From assembly GCA_963974475.1 (NCBI GenBank), contig CAXBCR010000003.1, positions 167,876 through 231,875 on the forward strand: 64,000 nt of DNA, given 5' to 3'. This document shows positions 50,209-59,900 of the stretch, in pieces (position 1 is the stretch's first letter; each line of letters opens with the position of its first letter). Source of the DNA: CAJXZP01 sp963974475 (GTDB lineage: Bacteria; Bacteroidota; Bacteroidia; Flavobacteriales_G; Salibacteraceae). A program made the translations under genes and the position numbers. The notes beneath the pieces are model-generated. The model made no database searches, was not told where the DNA came from, and saw only the letters and a program-made list of their open reading frames with translations.

Positions 50209-53200
50209 ATGAGCAATCAATTAGAAAAGAAATCGGACGTGAAACCGTTTGGAATCACCAAGATGGCTATACAAAACAGAACGACTGTTTTGGTGCTGAC
50301 CTTCATCATTTTTATGGCGGGGTTAGGAGCATATGTTTCAATGCCTAAAGAAGCTTTTCCTGAGGTGGTAATTCCTCAAGTATATGTGAGTACCATATAC
50401 CCAGGTAACTCTCCTTTGGATATTGAAAAACTAATTACACGTCCAATCGAAAAGGAAATCAAATCGGTTTCGGGTATTGATGTAATGACCTCGACTTCTT
50501 TGCAAGGGGTATCAACTATTGAAGTTAAGTTTGATTTTAGTGTAACTCCAGAAGAGGCGTTGCGTAAGGTGAAAGACAAAGTGGATATTGCCATGTCTAA
50601 CCCTGATTTTCCATCCGATTTACCAGCAGATCCAAATGTGTTTGGAATGAATTTTTCGGAAATTATGCCGATTCTAAACATTAATCTTTCTGGTGAGTTT
50701 TCATTAGAAATGTTGAATGAATATGCAGAGTATTTGGAAGATAAGATTGAGGACATTCCTCAAATTAATGAGGTAGATATTCGGGGTATTAATGACAAGG
50801 AGGTAAAAGTAGAATTGGACCTTCTTAAAATGGAAGCTACCAAAATAAACTTCAAAAATGTAGAAGACGCAATCAACTTTGAAAACATGACCATTTCTGG
50901 TGGTAATGTGCTTATTGATGGGTTTAATCGTTCGATAAGGGTAGTTGGTGAGTTTAATAACTGGCGTGACATTGAAAACATTATTGTTGGATGGGAAAAA
51001 GGAAACATTGTTTACCTGAGAGACATTGCAACGGTAAGTTTCGGTGAAAAAGAAAAGGAATCCTACGCACGTGAATACTCTGAGTCGGTAGTAAGTTTAG
51101 ATGTGAAAAAAAGAGGGGGAGAAAACCTTATTGAAGCCTCTGAAGCGATTGCGGTTGTAATTGAAGAAGCACAAAAGAACTATCTTCCAGAAGGATTAAG
51201 TATTTCTATTACTAATGATCAAACGGATCAAACTAGAGACCAATTAAGCGAGCTTGAAAACTCCATCTTATTGGGGATGATTTTAGTAATTGCTGTGTTG
51301 TTATTTTTCCTTGGACTACGTAACGCCTTATTTGTAGGGGTTGCTATTCCGTTATCTATGTTCCTTTCGTTCTTAGTATTGAGCTCATTAGGTGTTACAC
51401 TTAATGTAATGGTGCTATTTTCTTTAGTACTCGCATTGGGTATGTTGGTAGATAATGGAATTGTGGTAGTGGAAAATATTTATCGTTTAATGGATGATGG
51501 TATGCCCCCTGCAAAAGCTGCACTTGAGGGTGCAAGTGAAGTGGCTTGGCCAATTATTGCATCCACTGCAACTACCTTAGGAGCATTTATTCCGTTGGCT
51601 TTTTGGCCAGGAATGATGGGTGAGTTTATGAAATTCCTACCAATCACCTTGATTATTGTTTTATCCTCATCACTTTTTGTTGCATTGGTTATTAATCCAG
51701 TATTAACTACCATGTTTATGAAAATTGAGGAAGATGATTTCAGTATTTCATCGCGGGTAATGATCGTTATGTTTGGTCTATTGGGATTGGCATTTTTCAT
51801 GGGATTATTTCCTGGACTAACGGACGGAAACATTCGTTATCAAGTGGGCCCAATGAAAGAATTGGCGGATTTGTTACTTATGGTTTCATATATTATGGTA
51901 TCCGTGGTGTTAATATATTTCTTAGGTAAGATGATGTTTTTGGCACCTACTACCTCCAAGAAAAAGGTGGCTATTCCTAGTCTTATTTTAATGGGAATTG
52001 CTTTATTATTCTTGTTTACTGGACAAATTGTATCTGCCAACTTTATTGGTATCACGGGAACGTTTTTATTAGTGAATGCGTATTTGATTTATCCTGCAAG
52101 TGTTTGGTTTAAAGACACAGCTATGGATAAATTAGAAGTGCTGTACGATAAGTTTATTCAGTTTGCATTGCGAGGAAGAAACCCTTATAAATTCTTAGTG
52201 GGTACATTCGTTTTATTAATTGTTTCAATGGGACTCCTAGGGGCTTTTATGCCGAAAGTGATTTTCTTCCCTAATAATGAGCCAAAGTACCTCAATATTT
52301 TTATTGAAAAACCAATTGGTACCGCCATCGAAGAAACTAATGAGGTGACTAAAGAGGTGGAGAAAATGGTGTTGGATGCCATTAAGGTATATGAAGAGCC
52401 AAATCCTGAAACGGGGGAAATGGAGAACTTTTTAATCAATTCAGTTATAGCGCAAGTAGGTAAAGGAACATCTGATCCAGCACAAGGATTTACAGCTGGA
52501 AGCACCCCAAATCGGTCACGTATTACCATTTCGTTTGTGAAATATACCGAACGTCATGGTATAAATACAAACGATGTATTATCCGATATGCGTGACTTGG
52601 TGAAAGGAATTCCGGGAGTTAAAATTGTAGTGGGTAAAGATGCGAATGGACCACCTGCTGGATCGCCTATTAATATTGAGGTATCTGGAGAAGATTACAC
52701 ACAATTAATAAATGAAACCGATAAAATAAGAACGTTTATTAATAATTCGAACATCGGTGGTATTGAAGAGCTAAAGCTCGATGTGGATCAAGGTAAACCT
52801 GAAATGCCAATTATTATTGACCGTGATAAAGCGCGAAGATTAGGTATTTCTACTGCTCAGATAGGTAGTGCATTACGAACTTCATTATTTGGGAAAGAAG
52901 TGTCTACCTATAAATCGGGTGAGGATGATTATCCTATAAATATTAGAGCCTCTCAAATTTATAGAGACAATCCGGACGCACTAATTAATCAACGTGTTAC
53001 TTTCAAAAACATGAACACAGGTAAAACTGTTCAAGTGCCTATTTCTGCATTGGTTAAGTTTAGTAAAACTTCTACTTTTAGTGCGGTGAAGCGTAAAGAT
53101 TTGGATCGTATTATCACCATTTCTTCTAACGTATTAGAGGGGTATAATGCTAATAACGTAGTGAAAGAAATTGAGGCTACTTTACAAGCCTACGATTTAC

Positions 53201-53862
53201 CAAGTGAAAACACTATAAAATTCACAGGTGAACAAGAACAACAAGCAAAAGAAATGGCTTTTTTGAGTAAGGCTTTAGGAATAGCATTAGCATTAATTAT
53301 TTTCATTATTGTTCTTCAATTCAACGCATTGTCTACTCCGGTTATTATTGGAACATCTGTGCTGTTTAGTTTGATTGGGGTGTTGCTAGGATTAGTGATT
53401 TTCCAAATGGACTTTGTGGTTATGATGACTATGATTGGTATTATTTCGCTCGCAGGTATTGTGGTAAATAACGCCATTGTATTAATTGATTACACCAATA
53501 TTATTTTGGAACGTAAACGCGAAGAACATAACCTATCAGAGGATGAGAAGTTACCGTTTAACGAGGTGGTTAGAGCCATTGAAGAAGGTGGTAAAACAAG
53601 ACTTCGTCCGGTATTGCTAACCGCTATTACAACCGTTTTAGGTCTTATGCCGTTAGCGGTAGGATTAAATATTGATATCTTTAGATTCTTTACGGAGTTA
53701 GACGCACACATGTATGTAGGTGGTGATAATGTTGGTTTCTGGGGTCCAATGTCATGGACAATTATTTTCGGATTAACATTCGCTACATTCTTGACTTTGA
53801 TAATTGTACCAGTGATGTATTACATTACTAATAGATTAAAATACAAAATAGGAGGACATTAA
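50209..53862 (+). CDS. RND efflux permease with an extended central membrane region
   Basis: This proton-driven inner-membrane pump is 1217 residues, about 150 longer than AcrB-type proteins. It starts with MAIQNRTTVLVLTFIIFMAG and has the two large periplasmic loops and RND TM core. In TM4 the AcrB Asp pair is Asp-Asn (LVDNGIVVVEN), and in TM10 the lysine position is Asn (GIVVNNAIVLIDY). These variants are common in this subgroup. Residues about 505-650, between the usual TM6 and TM7, contain roughly four extra hydrophobic segments. The operon terminator follows. Substrate class is unknown; the HAE-like fold suggests organic compounds. Confidence 0.92.
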   Translation: MSNQLEKKSDVKPFGITKMAIQNRTTVLVLTFIIFMAGLGAYVSMPKEAFPEVVIPQVYVSTIYPGNSPLDIEKLITRPIEKEIKSVSGIDVMTSTSLQGVSTIEVKFDFSVTPEEALRKVKDKVDIAMSNPDFPSDLPADPNVFGMNFSEIMPILNINLSGEFSLEMLNEYAEYLEDKIEDIPQINEVDIRGINDKEVKVELDLLKMEATKINFKNVEDAINFENMTISGGNVLIDGFNRSIRVVGEFNNWRDIENIIVGWEKGNIVYLRDIATVSFGEKEKESYAREYSESVVSLDVKKRGGENLIEASEAIAVVIEEAQKNYLPEGLSISITNDQTDQTRDQLSELENSILLGMILVIAVLLFFLGLRNALFVGVAIPLSMFLSFLVLSSLGVTLNVMVLFSLVLALGMLVDNGIVVVENIYRLMDDGMPPAKAALEGASEVAWPIIASTATTLGAFIPLAFWPGMMGEFMKFLPITLIIVLSSSLFVALVINPVLTTMFMKIEEDDFSISSRVMIVMFGLLGLAFFMGLFPGLTDGNIRYQVGPMKELADLLLMVSYIMVSVVLIYFLGKMMFLAPTTSKKKVAIPSLILMGIALLFLFTGQIVSANFIGITGTFLLVNAYLIYPASVWFKDTAMDKLEVLYDKFIQFALRGRNPYKFLVGTFVLLIVSMGLLGAFMPKVIFFPNNEPKYLNIFIEKPIGTAIEETNEVTKEVEKMVLDAIKVYEEPNPETGEMENFLINSVIAQVGKGTSDPAQGFTAGSTPNRSRITISFVKYTERHGINTNDVLSDMRDLVKGIPGVKIVVGKDANGPPAGSPINIEVSGEDYTQLINETDKIRTFINNSNIGGIEELKLDVDQGKPEMPIIIDRDKARRLGISTAQIGSALRTSLFGKEVSTYKSGEDDYPINIRASQIYRDNPDALINQRVTFKNMNTGKTVQVPISALVKFSKTSTFSAVKRKDLDRIITISSNVLEGYNANNVVKEIEATLQAYDLPSENTIKFTGEQEQQAKEMAFLSKALGIALALIIFIIVLQFNALSTPVIIGTSVLFSLIGVLLGLVIFQMDFVVMMTMIGIISLAGIVVNNAIVLIDYTNIILERKREEHNLSEDEKLPFNEVVRAIEEGGKTRLRPVLLTAITTVLGLMPLAVGLNIDIFRFFTELDAHMYVGGDNVGFWGPMSWTIIFGLTFATFLTLIIVPVMYYITNRLKYKIGGH

Positions 53863-53883
53863 AGAAAAACCATATTAATAATG

Positions 53884-53915
53884 AAGAGGGTTTCTAGTAG
53901 GAGCCCTCTTTTTTT
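53884..53915 (+). terminator. Terminator of the efflux operon
   Basis: Arms AAGAGGG (53884-53890) and CCCTCTT (53904-53910) pair around a 13-base loop and are followed by T. Confidence 0.8.
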
Positions 53916-53964
53916 ATGCCGCTATTTGTAATTTTAAAGACAGATTTGTAGCTGTCAATAAGTC

Positions 53965-53972
53965 TACCTTTG
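53965..53972 (+). promoter_or_regulatory. Candidate -7 box for the DUF427 gene
   Basis: TACCTTTG matches TAnnTTTG, with TTTG (53945-53948) 16 bases upstream. It overlaps the first alternative start TTG 53970, so translation more likely starts at ATG 53991. Confidence 0.45.
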
Positions 53973-53990
53973 TTTTCAAATTCAGAACCG

Positions 53991-54353
53991 ATGGACAATA
54001 CAGAAAAAAGACATTACGCAGTTTACGACCCTTACGATAGAGTTCTTACCCTAAAAAGAGGCGATGAGGTACTTGCAAAAACCACCAAGGCCATCATGGT
54101 CAAAGAGGTTGGGAAAGGGGTTTATGATCCTGTTTTTTATATTCCTAAAGAAGATGTGAAAATAAAATTAAATCCAGAAGACAGAACATCAACATGCCCG
54201 ATAAAGGGAGTGGCTTCTTATTGGATGCCGGAGATTCCAACCGATAATTATTTTGCTTGGAGCTACGAAGATGCGAATCCAAGAGCTAAGAAAATAAAAG
54301 GGCATATTGCTTTTAATATGGCGGATGTGACGTTGATTTCAGAGCCCATTTAA
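53991..54353 (+). CDS. DUF427 domain protein
   Basis: The 120-residue cytoplasmic protein matches the DUF427 pattern. VYDPVFYIPKEDVKI is followed by TSTCPIKGVASYW, then AWSYEDANPRAKKIKGHIAF. The Cys-Pro-x-Lys-Gly and SYE..NP elements are the most conserved parts of this small beta fold. Function is unproven. The start at 53991 is chosen over TTG 53970 because a -7 promoter box overlaps that TTG. It stands alone between the efflux operon and a TonB receptor. Confidence 0.88.
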   Translation: MDNTEKRHYAVYDPYDRVLTLKRGDEVLAKTTKAIMVKEVGKGVYDPVFYIPKEDVKIKLNPEDRTSTCPIKGVASYWMPEIPTDNYFAWSYEDANPRAKKIKGHIAFNMADVTLISEPI

Positions 54354-54514
54354 TAAATAAAATGCATCGGTAGGCTTCCTTATTCCTGTTGTGATTTTAT
54401 GTTGTTTTATCATTCCTTAAAAGACCTGTTTCTGTATTACTCTTCATGGTGATAGGTTGATTTATTGACGTTAAATAAGTGGAAAAGTGCTTAGAATGGG
54501 GCTAAAGACCGGTA

Positions 54515-54524
54515 ACTAATTAGT
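54515..54524. promoter_or_regulatory. Short palindrome upstream of the TonB receptor
   Basis: Perfect ACTAATTAGT, between two copies of GGCTAAA (54500-54506, 54525-54531; start-to-start 25 bases). It may be a second regulator contact site; short palindromes also occur by chance. Confidence 0.25.
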
Positions 54525-54536
54525 GGCTAAACCGCA

Positions 54537-54566
54537 TTGTTAGACCAGTCTAAATATTGATATTTG
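54537..54566 (+). promoter_or_regulatory. Candidate promoter of the TonB receptor with operator in the spacer
   Basis: TTG (54537-54539), a 19-base spacer and GATATTTG (54559-54566, one mismatch from TAnnTTTG). The spacer holds the perfect inverted repeat TTAGAC-CA-GTCTAA (54540-54553). Confidence 0.5.
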
Positions 54567-54585
54567 CATCATCTAAAAATTTTGA

Positions 54586-56904
54586 ATGCAATCAATTAAA
54601 TTGGCCATTATTTTGGTCTTTATTCTAATTCTATCCAATGTTACTATGGGGCAAACTGGGTCTATTTCCGGTATAGTCACCTCTAATGATATAGCTCTAG
54701 AATTTGTTACTGTCCAAATAAAACAACTACAAATTGGTGCGATGACTGATGTAAACGGGAGGTTTGTAATAAAAGACATCCCGTACGGAACCCATAAAAT
54801 TGAGGCTACCATAATGGGTTTTGAAACTGTTTTCAAAACTGTTAACATCCATTCCAACACAGAAATAACGGCATTCAATTTTGATTTAAAGGAATCTCAA
54901 ATCCTACTAGATCAAATCGTTGTTACCGGTACCAAGACCTTTAAACGCCAAACGGAGTCTGCGGTAATTGTAAATATTATGGATAGTAAAACATTGGAAG
55001 GAGTTCAGGCGTGTAACTTATCGGAAGGGCTCAAATTTCAGCCTGGTTTACGAGTAGAAACCGACTGTCAGACGTGTAACTATACTCAATTACGAATGAA
55101 TGGCTTAGCTGGTGGGTATTCTCAAATTCTAATTAATGGGAGGCCAATTTTTAGTCCGCTTACCGGTTTATATGGTTTAGAGCAAATTCCGGCAAATATG
55201 ATTGAACGCATTGAAATTGTTCGGGGTGGAGGATCTGCGCTTTATGGATCAAGTGCCATTGGAGGTACGGTGAATGTGATAACCAAAATTCCTCAAAAGA
55301 ACGGTTTTGATATCGGTTACACACACCAAAATATTAATGGAGGTGCATTAGACAACATTTTAGGTGGAAATGGCACGTTCTTAAATGAGAATAAAACTGC
55401 GGGTATTTCGCTTTTTGTGAATAACCGAAGTCGAGAATATTACGATCATAACGGAGACAATTACTCAGAATTACCAGAACTTGAAAACAGCTCTTTTGGC
55501 ACCAACTTATTCTTTCAGCCAACCAATAATCAGAAACTTGAACTTAGCATTAGCAATTTAAATGAGTTTCGGTATGGGGGTGAAATGGTTCAAAAACCAG
55601 CTTACCTTACCCAACAATCGGAGGAAAGAACCCATAGAGTTTGGATTGGGAGTTTAGATTATCAAATCAACCTTAACCATGACAGCACATCTATAATTGC
55701 CTATTTAGCTGCCCAAAACACCGAAAGGAATCATTACACCGGTATTTTTCCGGATGACAGCCATGGCATTGCGAACCATTTAATTAATGCACCGTATGGT
55801 TATTCTACCAACACTACCTTGCAAGGCGGGGCACAGTTTAATCAAAAGGTTAGAAGTTTTCACGGGTTAGGAAATGTACTCACTTTTGGAGGTGAGTATG
55901 TAAGTGATGACGTTTACGATGAAATAGACTCATATCAATATAAAGTGGATCAACTCACTCAAAATTTTGGTGCTTTTGCACAGAGTGATATGGATATCAC
56001 CTCATCATTAAATTTGCTTACTGGAATTCGCGCAGATAAGCACAATTTAGTGGATTATGTAATTGTTAGTCCACGGGTATCCTTGCTTTATAAACTCAAA
56101 AAAGCGACCCAATTTCGTTTAACTTGGGGGACTGGATTTCGTGCGCCACAAGCTTTTGATACCGATTTACACATTGCATTTGCCGGAGGAGGAGTATCTA
56201 GAGTAACCTTATCAGACAACCTAAAAGAGGAACGTTCTCAAAGTTTTAGTGGGTCGGTTAATTCCGATTTTTCCAAAAAGAAATATGTAGTTGGTTTTAC
56301 TTTGGAAGGATTTTACACTTACCTAAAAGATGCCTTTTACTTGCAACCCTTAGGTACTGATGCACACGGTGAACGTTTCGAAAAACGAAATGGTGATGGC
56401 GCTACCGTGCAAGGAATTACTCTTGAACTAAGAGCTAACTACACTAGAAAATTACAATTAGAAACCGGAATAACCATTCAATCTAGCAGATATGACCAAC
56501 CGGTTGAGAATGCCGTAAACTTAGAAGCAAAAAGCACCTTTCTTCGCACTCCAAATGTGTATGGTTACGGAACCCTTTCTATTACGCCAAACAAAAAGTT
56601 TAGCACTACAATTAATTTAGTTTATACAGGTACCATGGAGTTGGTTCACTTTGCTGGAGCGCCAGAATTAAGTGAAGATACCTATTTTGATTCGCCATCA
56701 TTTACAGAAATAGGGTTCAAATCTGGCTATACCTTTAACTTGAAAAGTATGCATACGGGATTAGAAGTTTTTGGAGGGATAAAAAACATTTTTAACGCCT
56801 ATCAAAATGATTTCGATACTGGAAAAAATAGAGATAGTAATTTCATTTATGGCCCCGGAATGCCTCGAACATTTTTTATGGGTGTTAGGTTGAAGTCGTT
56901 ATAA
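54586..56904 (+). CDS. TonB-dependent outer-membrane receptor
   Basis: The 772-residue receptor has a signal peptide ending TMGQ. A carboxypeptidase-regulatory-like module follows (about 25-105: GSISGIVTSNDIALEFVTVQI...TDVNGRFVIKDIPYGTHKIEA). The plug is at about 110-230, with DQIVVTGTKTFKRQTESAVIVN and IERIEIVRGGGSALYGSSAIGGTVNVIT. A 22-strand barrel ends FFMGVRLKSL. The plug contains a CxxC (ETDCQTCNYTQLRMNG), a feature I recall in receptors for metals, haem or metal chelates. The ligand is inferred only. An operator-like palindrome in the promoter supports metal or substrate control. Confidence 0.93.
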   Translation: MQSIKLAIILVFILILSNVTMGQTGSISGIVTSNDIALEFVTVQIKQLQIGAMTDVNGRFVIKDIPYGTHKIEATIMGFETVFKTVNIHSNTEITAFNFDLKESQILLDQIVVTGTKTFKRQTESAVIVNIMDSKTLEGVQACNLSEGLKFQPGLRVETDCQTCNYTQLRMNGLAGGYSQILINGRPIFSPLTGLYGLEQIPANMIERIEIVRGGGSALYGSSAIGGTVNVITKIPQKNGFDIGYTHQNINGGALDNILGGNGTFLNENKTAGISLFVNNRSREYYDHNGDNYSELPELENSSFGTNLFFQPTNNQKLELSISNLNEFRYGGEMVQKPAYLTQQSEERTHRVWIGSLDYQINLNHDSTSIIAYLAAQNTERNHYTGIFPDDSHGIANHLINAPYGYSTNTTLQGGAQFNQKVRSFHGLGNVLTFGGEYVSDDVYDEIDSYQYKVDQLTQNFGAFAQSDMDITSSLNLLTGIRADKHNLVDYVIVSPRVSLLYKLKKATQFRLTWGTGFRAPQAFDTDLHIAFAGGGVSRVTLSDNLKEERSQSFSGSVNSDFSKKKYVVGFTLEGFYTYLKDAFYLQPLGTDAHGERFEKRNGDGATVQGITLELRANYTRKLQLETGITIQSSRYDQPVENAVNLEAKSTFLRTPNVYGYGTLSITPNKKFSTTINLVYTGTMELVHFAGAPELSEDTYFDSPSFTEIGFKSGYTFNLKSMHTGLEVFGGIKNIFNAYQNDFDTGKNRDSNFIYGPGMPRTFFMGVRLKSL

Positions 56905-56911
56905 TAGTTCA

Positions 56912-56950
56912 AATAGTGATACGATGACTCTGAGTCATCGTATCACTATT
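56912..56950. terminator. 39-bp palindrome between convergent genes, probable bidirectional terminator
   Basis: AATAGTGATACGATGACTC (56912-56930) and its perfect reverse complement (56932-56950) are separated by one base. It lies between the convergent stops of the TonB receptor and purL, 6 bases from the purL stop. T tails are weak on both sides. Confidence 0.6.
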
Positions 56951-56956
56951 AAATAT

Positions 56957-59900
56957 CTAACTATTCTCTTCAACCCATTTCCTAGCATTCATAAATGCAT
57001 GGATCCAAGGAGAAACCACATCGTTTTTATTTTCTTCTGGATAATAACCCCAATTCCAAGGGAACACGGAACGTTCAAAGTGAGGCATCATGGCTAAATG
57101 ACGACCATCAGCACTGGCAATACCTGCAGCGTTATAATCTGAACCGTTTGGATTTCCTGGATATTCTTCGTTGCTGTATTTACCTACAATATTGTATGCG
57201 CTTTCCGCTTCTGGAAGGTTGAATTTACCTTCACCGTGTGCTACCCAAATTCCTAATTTTGTTCCTGATAATGTCCCTAACATTACCGAGTTATTTTCTG
57301 GTATGGTTACATTCACAAATCCTGATTCAAACTTACCTGATTCGTTGTGTAACAAAGTAGGATGTTCGTTGTGTTCTGGATATAATAAGCCGAGCTCGCC
57401 CATTAACTGACATCCATTACAGATACCTAAACTCATGGTGTCTTTACGTGCGTAGAATCCATCTAAAGCTGCCTTTGCTTTCTCGTTATACAAGAATGCA
57501 CCTGCCCAACCTTTGGCTGAACCTAGCACATCTGAATTAGAGAATCCACCCACATAAGCAATGAAGTTTACATCACTTAAATCTTCGGCTCCGGAGATTA
57601 AATCGGTCATGTGAACGTCTTTCACATCAAAACCGGCTAAGTACATTGCGTACGCCATTTCACGGTCGCCATTCACACCTTTTTCACGAATAATGGCTGC
57701 TTTGATACCTGAGTTTTCTTTGCGGTCAGGATTTAATCCTAACGCGGCAAAGTCCCCTTTAAATCCTGTTGGGAATTTGTAAGAGATTGCTTGTTTTTTG
57801 TAGTTCTTAAAACGTTTGGTAGCTAATACTTTACCCGATTGTTTTTGGTCTAATAAGTAAGACGTTTTATACCACGTATCGCGTAAGCTATCTATATCAA
57901 ACATATACGATTTAGAAGCCGTTTTAACAGACATCATTCTGTCGCCAATTACGGTTCCAATTACATGATGCACCGCGTTAACGGCTTTCATGGCATCGGT
58001 TACATCTGCTAAATCATCATTGGCTACTTGTAGTAAAATACCTGCTTTTTCGGAGAAGAACAATTGAACGTCATCCGCTCCAGCAATATTAGATAAATCA
58101 ATGTTTAATCCTAAATCGGTTTCTGCAAATGCCATTTCTAACATCGCGGTCAACATACCACCGGCAGAAATATCGTGACCCGCTAAGATTTTGTCATCCG
58201 TAATTAAATGCTGTACCGCATCAAATGTAGCCGCAAATTTGGTAGCTGATTTAATGTGTGGAGCTGAATTCCCCACTTTATTCAAAGTCTGCGCGAAACT
58301 ACTTCCACCCAATTTGAAATCGTCTTCCGAGAAATCAACGTAAACTAACGATGATTCAAAATTTGGTTTCAATACAGGCTCAACAACTTTACGTAAATTA
58401 CTTACTTCGCCTACGGCTGATATAATTACCGTTCCGGGAGCGTAAACCACATCGTTTTTATATTTCTGAGTCATAGAAAGCGAATCCTTTCCTGTTGGAA
58501 TATTCAATCCTAACTCACAAGCAAAATCGCTAATTCCTTGAACCGCCTCATACATACGAGAATTTTCACCCTCTTGTTTTGCAGGCCACATCCAGTTGGC
58601 ACTTAAAGAGATGCCTTTAATTCCATCTTCAATAGGCGCCCAAATAATATTGGTCAAAGCCTCAGCAATACTGGCTTGAGAACCCGCAGTTGGATCAATC
58701 AATGCCGAAACTGGTGCGTGCCCTAAAGCAGTTGCAATTCCTTTTTCGCCACGGTAATCCATTGCCATCACACCCACATTATTCAACGGAAGTTGAATAG
58801 GACCTGCGGTTTGTTGCTTGGCTACTCGCCCGGTTACACAACGGTCTACTTTGTTGGTTAACCAATCTTTACAAGCCACCGCTTCCAATTGTAAAACGTT
58901 ATTCAAATACTCTTGAACATTAGCAGCATCATACGTAACACCCTCAAAGTTTGAAGTCGCTGCTTTGTCGGTCAATATGGTTTGTGGAGATGAACCAAAC
59001 ATGTGTGTTAAGTCCCAATCCATTGGGTTTACACCCGTTTTTTTATTTTCAAATACAAAACGGTGATCACCTGTAGTTTCACCTACCACGTAAATTGGTG
59101 CGCGTTCACGTTCTGCAATTTTGGTTAGATGATCAATATGTTTTTGGTCAATTACCAATCCCATACGTTCTTGCGATTCGTTACCAATAATTTCTTTATC
59201 AGATAAGGTCGGATCGCCAACGGGTAATTTATTTACATCAATTACACCACCTACTTCTTCCACTAATTCAGACAGACAGTTTAAGTGTCCACCAGCACCG
59301 TGGTCGTGAATAGATACAATTGGGTTAATGTCTTGCTCGCTTAAAGCACGAACCACATTATACGCTCTTTTTTGCATTTCTGGGTTAGAACGTTGAATAG
59401 CATTCAACTCAATTCCGCTAGAAAACTCACCAGTAGCAACCGAAGAAACAGCGCCACCGCCCATTCCAATACGGTAATTATCTCCACCCATAACTACGAT
59501 TTTATCGCCCGTTTTAGGAGTGTCTTTTAAAGCATCGCCTAGCTTTCCGTAGCCAATTCCACCGGCTTGCATAATTACTTTATCAAAACCGTATTTCTTA
59601 CCTGCTTCTTCGTGTTCAAAGGTTAATACGGACCCGTTGATTAACGGCTGGCCAAATTTATTTCCGAAATCAGAAGCTCCGTTAGAAGCCTTGATTAAAA
59701 TGTCCATTGGGGTTTGGTACAACCAATCACGCGCAGCCATTTTTTCTTCCCACTCACGATTACCATCGTCTAAACGAGAATAAGCCGTCATGTAAACCGC
59801 AGTTCCGGCTAAAGGCATAGAACCTTTTCCACCAGCCATTCTATCACGAATTTCACCACCACTTCCAGTCGCAGCACCGTTAAAAGGCTCCACTGTAGTT

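Noticed and set aside
54500..54531. GGCTAAA repeats as replication iterons
   Set aside because: There are only two copies, with no DnaA boxes and no replication gene nearby.
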